Assembly: GCA_015057585.1 (NCBI GenBank)
Contig: SVEF01000021.1
Location: forward strand, 1 to 41,401
Reading direction: 5' to 3'
Origin: Lachnospiraceae bacterium
Lineage (GTDB): Bacteria; Bacillota; Clostridia; Lachnospirales; Lachnospiraceae
DNA: 41,401 nt
Position 1 is the stretch's first letter. Each line of letters starts with the position of its first letter. The position numbers and the translations under genes were made by a program. Below the pieces are notes generated by a model, which had not been told where the DNA came from, searched no databases, and was given only the letters and a program-made list of their open reading frames with translations. Of this stretch, positions 6,890 to 16,407 are shown in pieces.

Positions 6890-8620
6890 TTAGGACAAAA
6901 ACAATCCGAATTTCTCCTTTAATCTTCCCGCAGCTTCCTGTATTCCGGTTGTCTGTTCCACATCTGCATACACCCTGCGTTCCGCTTCTTTTCCGTTCTG
7001 ATACTCCTGTCCGAACGAAACCATCAAAAACCGGTACATGCCGTACAAAAGACGCATCTGCTTGCTCTGTTTTCCGGACAGACTGCCAAACGCGTTCTTC
7101 TTCTCCGGCACAGTACAAACCGCCATTTTTGTCTCGATTTCTTTTAAAACACCGCTCTTTAACAATGCCACCCGAACGATTTCCTCTTCCCTGCCCGCGT
7201 CTTCGGTTTCCCTGCAATACATCTTGTTGCAGACCGCATGCAGAGTCAGCGCATGATTTTTACTCTTTTTCCTTCTGCCAAGTGCCAAAAGTCCGTTCAG
7301 CCACAGTTCGTCTTCATTTCCCTCTGCCTTTACCGTCGTAAGGGAATATGCCTGGCCGCCTGTTTTTAACTTAATTTCCATGCTGTCCGGCCCCTGCTCC
7401 TCTGAAGCAAACAAATACGATGCCAGCACATTGATTCTTTCTCTGTCCATCTTTCCCGGATAACAATGATTCTCGGTTTCCATACAGAGCACGGCATAGT
7501 CTCTCAAATACTTTTTCAGGGAAACTCTCCGCAATTTCAAGACAAACTGTTCTTTTCCTGCCTTAATCACATACTTGCCCTTGACCTGCTCCTCCATCTT
7601 GATGTCATAGCAGTCTGCGCCGTCCGGCTTCCACACCGTGTTATTCTTAAACTGAAGCTTCCAGTCCTTTTCCCCGGAAAGGCGCACCGGAACATAAAAG
7701 GTATGTACGCTGTGTATTTCCTCGGATACAAATCTTCCGAAGCGCATCTCTTCTATATTTTTTATGTACTGTACATAGTTTTCCACCAATTCCTTCGTCG
7801 GAATCACTTTCCCTACTGCAAAAAACATACTTTCCAAAGAAAATACTGCCGGAATCGTGCCCATCGATACAAAACTGGTCATATGGTCTAACATCCGGAA
7901 CAGTTCCACGCTGACTTTATCCACAATCAAATCTGCCTCCGGATGCTGCTCTAAGATTTCAGCCAGACGAAGTGTCAGCGTTTCTTCGTTGCTTACCTTT
8001 GGCAACAGCATATTCTTCTGAATCCGGTAGGCGCTGTCTGTCACAAACAATTCCAGTTCATACGGACTTCCCGATGACATGCGGCGCAGGAAAATATGCT
8101 CTGCTCTCTCTTTTTTCACTTCCTCCGCACGTTCATGATACTTTTCCTTCATTCTTCTGCGAATGGTTGCCGACAAATACTGTTCCTCGTCAAACGTCGA
8201 CACGGAAGTGACCCGCCCCATGCTGATGAAATCATGAAGCACTTCCTTTTTCCCGTTCTTTGGTGCGGAAAGCGGCATTTCCGGGTACTTCTTTAACAAT
8301 TCAAAGAACAGTTCCGAAAGCACCATCCCCGCGTCCGTAGCAAACACATCCACCGGAACCTCCGTTTCTAAAAGAAGTTCCCATTGTTCCTTAAACAGTT
8401 CTTTGATATCCATCGGCTCCGTATTCTCTTCTTCTACGGTCTCTTCCTCCGTACCGGCAGTCTTTTCTTCTGCTTCTTCCTTCACAAACAAATATTCCTT
8501 CGTCCGAAAAGAACGGTCCTTTAAAAAATCCACCTGATATAAAAAGATTTCCTCTAAGCCCTCTTCCTTTGTTACCACATCCACGTACAACTGTCTTCTG
8601 TCCAATACATTGACTGCCAT
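6890..8620 (-). CDS. Lachnospiraceae protein of unknown function (possibly DUF5716)
   Basis: This 576-aa protein has no catalytic motif or domain that I can name with confidence; it may belong to DUF5716, a family I associate with Lachnospiraceae. The ATG at 8620 is chosen over an upstream in-frame start because a GGAAAGGAG site precedes it. It has no signal peptide or membrane segments. It is rich in charged residues, with an acidic stretch at about residues 53-75 (EEAEEKTAGTEEETVEEEN) and a conserved-looking part SVSTFDEEQYLSATIRRRMKEK near 140-160. It would be a soluble cytoplasmic protein. It has its own promoter (8681-8709), divergent from udk, and ends just upstream of the rex promoter. 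Confidence 0.75.
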   Translation of the reverse strand: MAVNVLDRRQLYVDVVTKEEGLEEIFLYQVDFLKDRSFRTKEYLFVKEEAEEKTAGTEEETVEEENTEPMDIKELFKEQWELLLETEVPVDVFATDAGMVLSELFFELLKKYPEMPLSAPKNGKKEVLHDFISMGRVTSVSTFDEEQYLSATIRRRMKEKYHERAEEVKKERAEHIFLRRMSSGSPYELELFVTDSAYRIQKNMLLPKVSNEETLTLRLAEILEQHPEADLIVDKVSVELFRMLDHMTSFVSMGTIPAVFSLESMFFAVGKVIPTKELVENYVQYIKNIEEMRFGRFVSEEIHSVHTFYVPVRLSGEKDWKLQFKNNTVWKPDGADCYDIKMEEQVKGKYVIKAGKEQFVLKLRRVSLKKYLRDYAVLCMETENHCYPGKMDRERINVLASYLFASEEQGPDSMEIKLKTGGQAYSLTTVKAEGNEDELWLNGLLALGRRKKSKNHALTLHAVCNKMYCRETEDAGREEEIVRVALLKSGVLKEIETKMAVCTVPEKKNAFGSLSGKQSKQMRLLYGMYRFLMVSFGQEYQNGKEAERRVYADVEQTTGIQEAAGRLKEKFGLFLS

Positions 8621-8680
8621 CTTGGTCTCCTTTCCGTAACCTCTTTCTTCTGTGTAAAACGCACAAATCAACTTACTACC

Positions 8681-8709
8681 ATAGTACTGTTTCTGAGAAA
8701 ATATGTCAA
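8681..8709 (-). promoter_or_regulatory. sigma-A promoter of the unknown 6890-8620 gene
   Basis: On the minus strand TTGACA (8704-8709) and TACTAT (8681-8686) are 17 bp apart. The promoter is divergent from the udk promoter, with the two -35 boxes only about 25 bp apart. Confidence 0.75.
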
Positions 8710-8733
8710 CAAACTTTGTACATCTTTTCTACA

Positions 8734-8762
8734 TTGACTTCCGAAAAAAATGCTCCTATAAT
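8734..8762 (+). promoter_or_regulatory. sigma-A promoter of udk
   Basis: TTGACT (8734-8739) and TATAAT (8757-8762) are 17 bp apart, giving a leader of about 45 bases before the udk ATG. Confidence 0.88.
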
Positions 8763-8813
8763 AAGCCTAAACAGAGCAATCTGTCTAAATTTTCAACAGA
8801 AACGGAGAATATT

Positions 8814-9434
8814 ATGTCGGATATTTTAATGATAGGCATCGCCGGAGGCACCGGCAGCGGAAAATCCACCCTGACCAAACACCTGAAAGAGACCTTCGGT
8901 GAGGATGTCACCGTTCTCATGCATGACAACTATTACAAGGCGCATGATGACTTAAGCTACGAAGAACGCAGCAAATTAAACTACGACCATCCAAACGCAT
9001 TTGATACCGATTTGATGATTGAACATGTGCGGCAGTTGCGTGCCGGAAATCCGATTACCTGTCCGATCTATGATTTTTCTGCGCACAACCGTTCCAAAGA
9101 TGTCACAATTATTCATCCGAATAAGGTTATGATTGTCGAGGGAATTCTGATTTTCGAATGCAAAGAATTGATTGATTTACTTGACATTAAGATTTTTGTA
9201 GACACCGACGCCGATGTCCGCATTTTAAGAAGAATCCTGCGCGACACGAAGGAACGCGGGCGTAGTCTCGATTCTATCATTACCCAGTATTTAAACACGG
9301 TAAAACCGATGCACGAACAATTTGTAGAGCCGAGCAAAAAATACGCAGACCTCATTGTTCCGGAGGGTGGCGAAAACCGCGTGGCGCTCGAAATGATTAT
9401 GCAGCGGGTAGCAAGTCATTTGAACAGAGTTTAA
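8814..9434 (+). CDS. udk: uridine/cytidine kinase
   Basis: This 206-aa enzyme phosphorylates uridine and cytidine to UMP and CMP in pyrimidine salvage. The P-loop GGTGSGKST lies at about 11-19. Other typical motifs are MHDNYYKAHDDL, YDHPNAFDTDLM and PIYDFSAHNRS. The C-terminal region has FVEPSKKYADLIVPEGG, which binds substrate or the allosteric effector in the family. An open frame extends upstream but overlaps the promoter, so the ATG at 8814, with its CGGAG site, is the start. The gene faces the AKR gene, and a hairpin spans its stop codon. Confidence 0.94.
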   Translation: MSDILMIGIAGGTGSGKSTLTKHLKETFGEDVTVLMHDNYYKAHDDLSYEERSKLNYDHPNAFDTDLMIEHVRQLRAGNPITCPIYDFSAHNRSKDVTIIHPNKVMIVEGILIFECKELIDLLDIKIFVDTDADVRILRRILRDTKERGRSLDSIITQYLNTVKPMHEQFVEPSKKYADLIVPEGGENRVALEMIMQRVASHLNRV

Positions 9435-9444
9435 ATGACTTGCT
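9410..9444. terminator. hairpin across the udk stop codon
   Basis: A perfect 12-bp stem (9410-9421 with 9433-9444) with an 11-base loop contains the last codons and stop of udk. It lies between convergent genes and may stop transcription both ways, but neither side has a run of T, so a classic intrinsic terminator is not shown. It could instead protect the 3' end. Confidence 0.6.
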
Positions 9445-9457
9445 GCCCTATCTGATT

Positions 9458-10579
9458 TTACAGGTTGCCGAGTTCTGCCGAAACAAGTTTCAAGTGCTCG
9501 CGGATTGGAAGCTTCTGCGGGCACTGCGGCTCGCAGGCACCACATTCCTTACACTGGTCGGCTCTTTCTTCCGCCTTCATGTTCTGATAATTCCATCTTG
9601 CGCCGCCGACATTATGATACATGCCAAAGTGATTCCAAATAGAGAAATTTCTCGGAATATTGACACCAAACGGGCACGGCATACAATATCTGCAGCCGGT
9701 ACAGCCATTGTTAATTCTTGATTTAACTTCTTTTACAATCTCTGTAACCGTCTGTAATTCAAGGTTTGTCAGCGGTTCGAAGTTTCCGAAGGTCTCTAAA
9801 TTATCCTTTACCTGCTCCTCTGTAGACATGCCGCTTAAGACTACCTTTACCATCGGCTTACTTGCCACCCAGCGAAGTGCCCAGGACGCAATGCTCTTAT
9901 CCGGACGGACTGCTTTGAACTTTTCGTTGATGTCATCTGCAAACGACGCCAAAGCACCACCCTTAATCGGCTCCATAATAATAATCGGAAGATTCAGTTT
10001 TTCGCAAAGCGCATAGCCCTTATCGCCTGCCTGCTCCTCCGTATCCATGTAGTTGTACTGAATCTGGCAGAAATCCCAATCACGATACGTTGCAATTTCT
10101 TCGAACGCTTCATAACCGTCATGGAAGGAAAAGCCGAGGTACTTAATTTTTCCCTGACGCTGTAATTCGATTACGTCATCCACAACGCCCATGTCTCTCA
10201 TCTCGCGGAAGCGGTCACGGTTTAATGCATGTAACAGATAAAAGTCAACATAGTCTGTCTGCAGATGCTTTAACTGCTCGTTAAAAATTCTGGTCGCATC
10301 CTCTCTTACCTTTACGTCCCAGCAAGGAAGCTTGGTTGCAAAGAAAAAGCTGCGGCGGTCATACTTTTTCATCACTTTTCCTACAAACGGCTCACTCTCT
10401 CCGTTATGGTATGGCCATGCCGTATCAAAGTAATTGATTCCTGCAGCATAAGCCTCATCTAACATCTGCTCTGCTCTTGCCTCATCAATCTTTCCGTCTG
10501 CTGTTGTCGGGAAACGCATGCAGCCAAATCCCAATAACGAAGTTTTGATTCCCAACTTGTCAATCTGTCTGTACTCCAT
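9458..10579 (-). CDS. aldo/keto reductase with C-terminal 4Fe-4S domain
   Basis: This 373-aa protein has an aldo/keto reductase barrel (about 1-285). The catalytic tetrad is visible as D52, Y57, K83 and H117, in FDTAWPY, FATKLP and YLLHAL. A ferredoxin-like tail has Cys clusters CTGCRYCMPCP (293-303) and CKECGACEPQCP (343-354), matching iron-sulfur AKRs common in anaerobes. It should reduce or oxidise a carbonyl substrate and pass electrons through the clusters; the substrate is unknown. It is the last gene after metH, 25 bp downstream, so it is probably in the pepT-bioY-metH transcript. It converges with udk. Confidence 0.92.
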   Translation of the reverse strand: MEYRQIDKLGIKTSLLGFGCMRFPTTADGKIDEARAEQMLDEAYAAGINYFDTAWPYHNGESEPFVGKVMKKYDRRSFFFATKLPCWDVKVREDATRIFNEQLKHLQTDYVDFYLLHALNRDRFREMRDMGVVDDVIELQRQGKIKYLGFSFHDGYEAFEEIATYRDWDFCQIQYNYMDTEEQAGDKGYALCEKLNLPIIIMEPIKGGALASFADDINEKFKAVRPDKSIASWALRWVASKPMVKVVLSGMSTEEQVKDNLETFGNFEPLTNLELQTVTEIVKEVKSRINNGCTGCRYCMPCPFGVNIPRNFSIWNHFGMYHNVGGARWNYQNMKAEERADQCKECGACEPQCPQKLPIREHLKLVSAELGNL

Positions 10580-10604
10580 AATTTTTCTCCTTTTCTTCTC
10601 CTAT

Positions 10605-13139
10605 TTATTTTTCCGGCTTTCCTTCCGTCAGCCGTTTTACTGCCTCCTGTGCGTCCCGTCCATACGCATCCGCACCGATTTCCTTTGCATAGTCTTCCGT
10701 GGTCACTGCACCGCCGATGATAATTTTTGTGGAAAGCCCGGCTTCATTCCGCAGTTCCACCACTTCCCTCATCCTGGTCATCGTGGTTGTCATAAGCGCA
10801 GAAAGCGCAATCCAGTCTGCCTCTTCCTTCCTTGCCGTCTCTACAATCACTTCCGACTCCACATCTTTTCCAAGGTCAATCACCCGGAATCCGTAATTTT
10901 TCAAAAGCAATGCTACCAGATTTTTTCCGATGTCATGTACATCTCCTTTTACGGTAGCAATCACTACAGTGCCTCTCTTTTCGCCCTCATCGGTTGCTAA
11001 AAGCGGTTCCAGATGTTTCACTGCAAGTTCCATTGCTTCTGCCGACGCAATCAACTGCGGCAAAAAGTATTTCTTCAGTTCAAACAGTCGTCCGACTTCA
11101 TTTATCGCAGATATTAAATCTTGATTTAATATCTTGTCAGCCCGCATATTTAGTGTATTTCCGAGGCTTTCATCCTGCAACGCCTTTTGAGTCAGTTCTA
11201 AAATACCACGCTTATTCCCCTTTAAAACTGCGGTAAAAATTTCACTCTGCCGCGGCTGCTCCTGCTCCTTTGTCTGCTCCTTTGCTTCCTTGCTTTCTGC
11301 ACTCTTTTTCACTTCCGCACGGCCTGTCTGTATAGTTTCCGTCATCTCCGCCGCCGCTTCGATAAAGGCAAGGTCTGCTCCTTCCTTTCCCATCAAAAGA
11401 TCGGCTGCCAATAAATACTGCATCGGCATCTTCTGACACGGATTCGCAATCGCCATCGTAAGTCCGGCTTCCACTGCCATCGTAAGAAACGCAGAATTTA
11501 CAAACACTCTGGCCGGAAGTCCGAATGAAATGTTAGACAGCCCTATACTAGTCGCCACCTGAAGCGTCTCCTTACAATATCGGATAGTTGCAAGCGTTTC
11601 CCTTGCCGCCTGTTTGTTTGCCGCTATCGTGGTCACCAGCCCGTCTACTACTATGTCCTTTTTCAGAATCCCGAATTTTTCTGCCTCTTTCATGACCGTA
11701 TGTATCATTGCATGCTTTTCTTCAATATTCTTTGGTAATCCCTCTTCCGATAACGGAAGCAGGATAAACATTGCCCCATATTTTTTTACGACCGGAAGCA
11801 ATCTCTCCATCTTATCTTTTTCACAGGATACGGAATTTACCATGGCACGTCCCGGATACATCCTAAGAGCCGCTTCCAATACTTCCACATGACTGGAATC
11901 CAAAACAAGCGGAAGTGAAACCTCCTGCATTACCGCCTCAACGATTCGAAGCATCATTTCTTTTTCATCAATCCCCGACATACCGGCGTTGATATCTAAA
12001 AGATAAGCTCCTGCCGTCTCCTGCTCCCTGGCATATTGCAGCACCAGATCCAGTTTTCCCTCCCGAAGTTCTGCCTGCAGTGCTTTCTTTCCGGTCGGAT
12101 TAATACGTTCTCCGATGATTTTGGTTGTTCCGTCAAGTTCTATCGGAACTGCCGTATATTCGGTTGCCAGCATAGCCGGACGGTCTTTGTTTTCCTTCCA
12201 TCCGGTCCATGGCTGTTTTTTCTTTGCGAGAGCTGCGATTGCCGCAATGTGCCCCGGCTCCGAACCACAGCAACCACCGATGATTCCGGCACCGGCTTCT
12301 GTCAGTTTTTCCATATGCTCCGCAAACTGCTCCGGTGTCATATCATAGACCGTTACACCGTCTATGAGTTTTGGCAGCCCCGCATTTGGTTTCGCAATAA
12401 CCGGAACTTCTGCCACCTGCGCCATCTCTTCCACAATAGAAGCCATAGCATCCGGCCCTGCCGAACAATTGACACCGACCGCATCCGCGCCGAGCGACTG
12501 CAATACCACCACTGCCGCCTTTGGAGTGGTACCGTACATTGTTTTCCCGTCTTCTGCAAACGTAAGCGTCACCATGACCGGCAAATCACAGGTTTCTCTG
12601 ACTGCAAGCACCGCTGCCCGGCACTCCTGCAGACTCATTATCGTCTCTACCACAAACAGATCCACTCCCGCTGCCACGAGCACCCGCACCTGTTCTTTAT
12701 AAATTTCAATCAGTTCTTCAAGCGGCAAATCGCCAACCGGACACACCAGTCTTCCGGTCATCGTCAAATCTCCGGCAATGTAATGCCGCTTTCTTCCGGC
12801 GCTTTCGCCACCGCCAACCATTCCCTGCTCTAATTCGTACTCTTTTACTGCCTGCTTCGAAATTTTCACCAGGGCAGTGTTCATTTCCTCCAATGCACCT
12901 TCCAGCCCGTATTCCGCCAATTTTACCCGGTTTGCCGTAAAAGTCGGAGCATACAAAATGTCCGTGCCCGCTGCCAGAAAGGATTTCTGCAGTTCCTTCA
13001 TCACTGTCGGATGCTCCAGAATCCAGTTCTCCGGACAAACACCGGCAGACATCCCTGCCTTTTGCAGGTTCGTTCCTGTTGCTCCGTCCAATATCACTAT
13101 TTTATTTTCACATAATGCTCTGAATTCCTGTCTGGTCAT
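10605..13139 (-). CDS. metH: cobalamin-dependent methionine synthase, short form
   Basis: This 844-aa enzyme moves a methyl group from methyltetrahydrofolate to homocysteine through cobalamin. Domain order: homocysteine/zinc domain (about 1-320) with GVNCSAGPDAM and zinc ligands GGCCGSEPGH; pterin-binding domain (about 335-600) with IIGERINPTG and LDINAGMSG; B12 cap domain (about 630-715); B12-binding domain (about 715-844) with DVHDIGKN, where H735 is the lower cobalt ligand. The C-terminal AdoMet reactivation domain of the roughly 1,200-aa E. coli enzyme is absent, as in many Clostridia, where reactivation is done by a separate protein not seen here. A Lys/Glu-rich linker lies at about 605-630. 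It is 13 bp after bioY. Confidence 0.94.
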   Translation of the reverse strand: MTRQEFRALCENKIVILDGATGTNLQKAGMSAGVCPENWILEHPTVMKELQKSFLAAGTDILYAPTFTANRVKLAEYGLEGALEEMNTALVKISKQAVKEYELEQGMVGGGESAGRKRHYIAGDLTMTGRLVCPVGDLPLEELIEIYKEQVRVLVAAGVDLFVVETIMSLQECRAAVLAVRETCDLPVMVTLTFAEDGKTMYGTTPKAAVVVLQSLGADAVGVNCSAGPDAMASIVEEMAQVAEVPVIAKPNAGLPKLIDGVTVYDMTPEQFAEHMEKLTEAGAGIIGGCCGSEPGHIAAIAALAKKKQPWTGWKENKDRPAMLATEYTAVPIELDGTTKIIGERINPTGKKALQAELREGKLDLVLQYAREQETAGAYLLDINAGMSGIDEKEMMLRIVEAVMQEVSLPLVLDSSHVEVLEAALRMYPGRAMVNSVSCEKDKMERLLPVVKKYGAMFILLPLSEEGLPKNIEEKHAMIHTVMKEAEKFGILKKDIVVDGLVTTIAANKQAARETLATIRYCKETLQVATSIGLSNISFGLPARVFVNSAFLTMAVEAGLTMAIANPCQKMPMQYLLAADLLMGKEGADLAFIEAAAEMTETIQTGRAEVKKSAESKEAKEQTKEQEQPRQSEIFTAVLKGNKRGILELTQKALQDESLGNTLNMRADKILNQDLISAINEVGRLFELKKYFLPQLIASAEAMELAVKHLEPLLATDEGEKRGTVVIATVKGDVHDIGKNLVALLLKNYGFRVIDLGKDVESEVIVETARKEEADWIALSALMTTTMTRMREVVELRNEAGLSTKIIIGGAVTTEDYAKEIGADAYGRDAQEAVKRLTEGKPEK

Positions 13140-13152
13140 TCTTTACCCTTTC

Positions 13153-13740
13153 TCACATATATTCTTCCGTCGACATAATTCCGGCTCTTCTCAGTTTCCG
13201 CTTTATCGGCAGCGAAATTATACATGCCAGTACTATTTTCACAAATTCAAACGGCAAAAACGGCACTACACAAATTAAAATTGCCTGGAGAAACGTATAC
13301 GTTCCATCCATCACAACCAGAAACCATGCTGTACCAAAACTATAACAAAGCAATGCCCCGCAGACAAAAATCCCTGCCATTTTGAGGTTTTGGCGTAAGC
13401 CCCTTCCTTCGGTTTCTCTCTTTGTCAGCCAGCCAATGCAAATAACCGCCGGCAGATACCCGAGCATATAACCACCGCCCGGGCCCATCAGCTTCGTAAA
13501 ACCTGCAGTAAACCCGGAAAACACCGGAAGTCCTGCAAGACCAATTAACAAGTAAATTCCAACACTTGCCGCACCCTTTTTTGCTCCCAGAACGGTCCCG
13601 GTCAAATATAACACCAGCGTTCCAAAGGTAATCGGCACCGGTGAAAACGGCACCGGCATGGCTATCGGTGCAAGCACACAAAAGATGGCACTCATCAGGG
13701 CAATTTGCGCAAGGTCGTGAATTCGGTTTCCTTTTCTCAT
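13153..13740 (-). CDS. bioY: biotin transporter substrate-binding subunit BioY
   Basis: This 195-aa membrane protein is the S component of an energy-coupling-factor biotin importer. It has about six hydrophobic segments and the family motifs PVPFSPVPITFGTLVLYLTG and GPGGGYMLGY, which line the biotin site. The energising EcfA/EcfT subunits are not in the window and are probably shared. It starts 3 bp after the pepT stop and precedes metH, so all are likely co-transcribed. I saw no BirA operator upstream of pepT. The C-terminal tail is short and positively charged. Confidence 0.93.
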   Translation of the reverse strand: MRKGNRIHDLAQIALMSAIFCVLAPIAMPVPFSPVPITFGTLVLYLTGTVLGAKKGAASVGIYLLIGLAGLPVFSGFTAGFTKLMGPGGGYMLGYLPAVICIGWLTKRETEGRGLRQNLKMAGIFVCGALLCYSFGTAWFLVVMDGTYTFLQAILICVVPFLPFEFVKIVLACIISLPIKRKLRRAGIMSTEEYM

Positions 13741-13743
13741 CTC

Positions 13744-14967
13744 TTATGCTTCCTGATATACTTTAATAATCTGTAACAGCAATTCTACAATACGTTCCAT
13801 CGACTGAATGGAAACATACTCATATTTACCGTGATAGTTCTCTCCGCCGGTACACAGATTCGGACACGGCAGTCCCATAAAGGATAATCTCGCACCATCC
13901 GTACCGCCACGGATTGGAGTAATGATTGGTGTAACGCCAAGCTGTTCCATCGCCTTTGTCGCATTGTCGATTAAGAACATGTACGGCTCAATCTTTTCCT
14001 TCATATTATAGTAGGAATCCTTCACTTCACATTCCACAGTTCCTACTCCATATTTCTCATTTAAAAAGGCCGCTGTCTTTTCAAAGCGTGCTTTCTTTTC
14101 CTCAAATTTCGCCTTGTCATGGTCACGGATGATGTAGAAAAGTTCAGCTTCCTCCACACCACCTGTCATGCGGTCCAAATGAAAGAACCCTTCATAGCCT
14201 TCCGTATATGCCGGATTCTGCGCCACCGGCAGCATCTGCTGAAATTCCATGCCGACCAAAATCGCATTGACCATCTTGCCCTTTGCAGAACCCGGATGAA
14301 TACTCTGTCCATGGATTTTCAGACGTCCCGACGCCGCATTGAAATTTTCATATTCAATTTCACCGAGTCCGCCGCCATCTACTGTATAGGCAAACTCCGC
14401 ACCAAACTTCTTTACATCAAAATAGTCTACACCGGCACCGACTTCTTCGTCCGGCGTAAACGCAATCTGAATGGTACCGTGCGGAATGGACTTGTCAGCA
14501 AGCAACAGTTCCGTCATTGTCATGATTTCTGCAATACCCGCTTTGTCATCCGCACCAAGAAGTGTTGTTCCATCTGTCACCACCAGATCCTGTCCTACCA
14601 TGTGAGTTAAGGATGGGAACATTTCCGGATTCATGGAAATCTTCTCTTTTTCATTTAATATAATCTCTCCACCGCCATAATTCTTTACAATACGCGGTTT
14701 TACATTTGCCCCGCTCATTGCAGGCGAGGTATCCATATGTGATAAAAATCCAAGTACCGGTACCTTTTTATCCGAAGTTGCCGGAATCGTTGCGTACACA
14801 TAGCCGTACTCGTCCATGTGCGGATTCTCCGCACCAAGTTCTTTTAATTCCTCTACTAAAATTCTTGCTAAATCCTTCTGTTTTTCACTGCTCGGAAAAC
14901 AGGTTGCGTCTTCTACGGACTCCGTATCTACTGCGACATATTTTAAAAATCTTTCCAGAACTGTCAT
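13744..14967 (-). CDS. pepT: tripeptide aminopeptidase (peptidase T)
   Basis: This 407-aa M20-family zinc peptidase releases the N-terminal residue from tripeptides in the cytoplasm. Metal and catalytic residues are visible: H77 and D79 in [10 protein letters not shown]140 in GADDKAG, and E174/E175 in TPDEEVGAG. The C-terminal [20 protein letters not shown] motif and the dimerisation domain (about 200-310) are normal. The ATG at 14967 follows AGAGGAG. It is the first gene of pepT-bioY-metH-AKR, with a likely promoter at 15002-15030. Confidence 0.95.
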   Translation of the reverse strand: MTVLERFLKYVAVDTESVEDATCFPSSEKQKDLARILVEELKELGAENPHMDEYGYVYATIPATSDKKVPVLGFLSHMDTSPAMSGANVKPRIVKNYGGGEIILNEKEKISMNPEMFPSLTHMVGQDLVVTDGTTLLGADDKAGIAEIMTMTELLLADKSIPHGTIQIAFTPDEEVGAGVDYFDVKKFGAEFAYTVDGGGLGEIEYENFNAASGRLKIHGQSIHPGSAKGKMVNAILVGMEFQQMLPVAQNPAYTEGYEGFFHLDRMTGGVEEAELFYIIRDHDKAKFEEKKARFEKTAAFLNEKYGVGTVECEVKDSYYNMKEKIEPYMFLIDNATKAMEQLGVTPIITPIRGGTDGARLSFMGLPCPNLCTGGENYHGKYEYVSIQSMERIVELLLQIIKVYQEA

Positions 14968-15001
14968 AATCTCCTCTTTCTCCGGACATGCCGGTGCATA
15001 A

Positions 15002-15030
15002 TTATTAATAGTTTAACACAGTTTGTTCAA
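15002..15030 (-). promoter_or_regulatory. probable promoter of the pepT operon
   Basis: On the minus strand TTGAAC (15025-15030) and TAATAA (15002-15007) are 17 bp apart, 35 bp before the pepT ATG. The match to consensus is moderate. Confidence 0.5.
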
Positions 15031-15055
15031 AAAGAAAACCAATCAAGTGCATATT

Positions 15056-16315
15056 CTATAGTTCCAACGACTCTGGATTTAACAAAAAATCATATACATT
15101 CATCATTAATATACCGTCCTCATTATAAAAAGGCTTTGGTGTGTCAGATGTAATCACAATTTTCTTAAAAGAATCATTAATTCTTTTAAACGGTCTGATT
15201 TCCTGTTCCATCTTCTCCTCATTACCGAGCATATATGCCGATTGTATATAATATCTTTTTGAACCCTTATTGCAAATAAAATCAACCTCTAACTGTTTTT
15301 TTATCGGCTTACCCTCTGTATCGTTTTCTACAATCTTTAGATTTCCCACATCCACACTGAACCCACGCATTCTAAGTTCATTGTAGATTACGTTTTCCAT
15401 CGAATGTGTCACTTCCATTTGCCTGTATTTGATACGCGAATTTCTAAGTCCCATATCCGTAAAATAATACTTCAAAGGAGTTCCTATATAAGATTTTCCT
15501 CTAATGTCATATCTATTTGCAGCCTCAATCAAAAAAGCATCTTCTAAATACTCAATATACTTTGTAATAGTTGTAGCCGTTATTTTTGATTGATTCACAC
15601 TTTTAAATGTTTTCTGAAGTTTATTCGGGTTGGTCAAGGAGCCAATTGCGGAGGCGAGCACGTCCAATACTGCCTTCATCTCGCCTACATTTCTAATTTT
15701 GTTTCGGTTCTTAATGTCATTAAGATAAGTTTCCTCAAACAGACTGTCTAACATTTTTATCTTCTGCTCTTCACTTTCAGCCAAAACTACCAGTGGAATC
15801 CCTCCATAGGTAATATACTCATTCCAACCATCATATCGATTTCCCTCAAATACCGACATAAACTCCGAAAAACTCAAAGGATACATGTGAATCTCATCCC
15901 CTCTGCCTCCGAACTCCGTTGCTATATCCTTTGAAAGAAACTTTGCATTGCTACCGGTCACATAAACATCACAATTCTTTTTATCAGCCAATCCATTCAG
16001 CACACTTACAAATTCATCTAACAGTTGTACCTCATCCAAAAGAAAATAATACTTTTCTCCATCCCTAAGTTGTTCTTTCGCCCACGGGTAAAAAACCTTC
16101 GGATTACGATATTCTATATTATCATACAAGTCAAAAGCCATCTCAATGATATGACTTTCATCCACACCATTCTCAAGCAAATTCCTTTTAAATAATGTAC
16201 GAAGTAAATATGATTTCCCACATCTTCTAATGCCGGTTACAATCTTAATCAAGCCGTTTCCCTTCCGCTGTATCAATTGCTCCAAATAGTACTCTCTCTT
16301 AAATTCTCTTTCCAT
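15056..16315 (-). CDS. AAA ATPase with C-terminal DUF4143 domain
   Basis: This 419-aa protein has an N-terminal AAA_14-type P-loop domain, with Walker A GIRRCGKS at 28-35, Walker B FLLDEVQLL with D94/E95, and the sensor-like YVTGSNAKFLSKD at about 138-150. The DUF4143 domain (about 195-370) has a restriction-endonuclease-like fold with QLEVDFICNKGSKRYYIQ. The family is common, patchy and often multi-copy in archaea and Clostridia, and its substrate is unknown. The ATG at 16315 has a GAGGGGG site. Its upstream region has three copies of a 16-19 bp palindromic motif. Base composition is more AT-rich than the neighbouring pepT, which suggests transfer. It may be a stand-alone mobile or defence-like gene; function is not known. 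Confidence 0.88.
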   Translation of the reverse strand: MEREFKREYYLEQLIQRKGNGLIKIVTGIRRCGKSYLLRTLFKRNLLENGVDESHIIEMAFDLYDNIEYRNPKVFYPWAKEQLRDGEKYYFLLDEVQLLDEFVSVLNGLADKKNCDVYVTGSNAKFLSKDIATEFGGRGDEIHMYPLSFSEFMSVFEGNRYDGWNEYITYGGIPLVVLAESEEQKIKMLDSLFEETYLNDIKNRNKIRNVGEMKAVLDVLASAIGSLTNPNKLQKTFKSVNQSKITATTITKYIEYLEDAFLIEAANRYDIRGKSYIGTPLKYYFTDMGLRNSRIKYRQMEVTHSMENVIYNELRMRGFSVDVGNLKIVENDTEGKPIKKQLEVDFICNKGSKRYYIQSAYMLGNEEKMEQEIRPFKRINDSFKKIVITSDTPKPFYNEDGILMMNVYDFLLNPESLEL

Positions 16316-16333
16316 AACGTCCGGCTCCCCCTC

Positions 16334-16349
16334 TATAAGATATTTTGGT
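16334..16349 (-). repeat. motif copy A, TATAAGATATTTTGGT, just before the ATPase start
   Basis: This 16-bp motif lies 18 bp before the ATPase ATG and is the exact reverse complement of part of copy C (16432-16447). It may be an operator placed to block the start region. Confidence 0.75.
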
Positions 16350-16407
16350 CATTTTCGCCCTTTATTTCTTTTAGGATATCTCATTTTCTCTATTTTATCA
16401 AGCGGTA

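Noticed and set aside
14968-15055. BirA operator controlling bioY
   Set aside because: No TTGTTAAC/GTTAACAA pair at the right spacing was found upstream of pepT.
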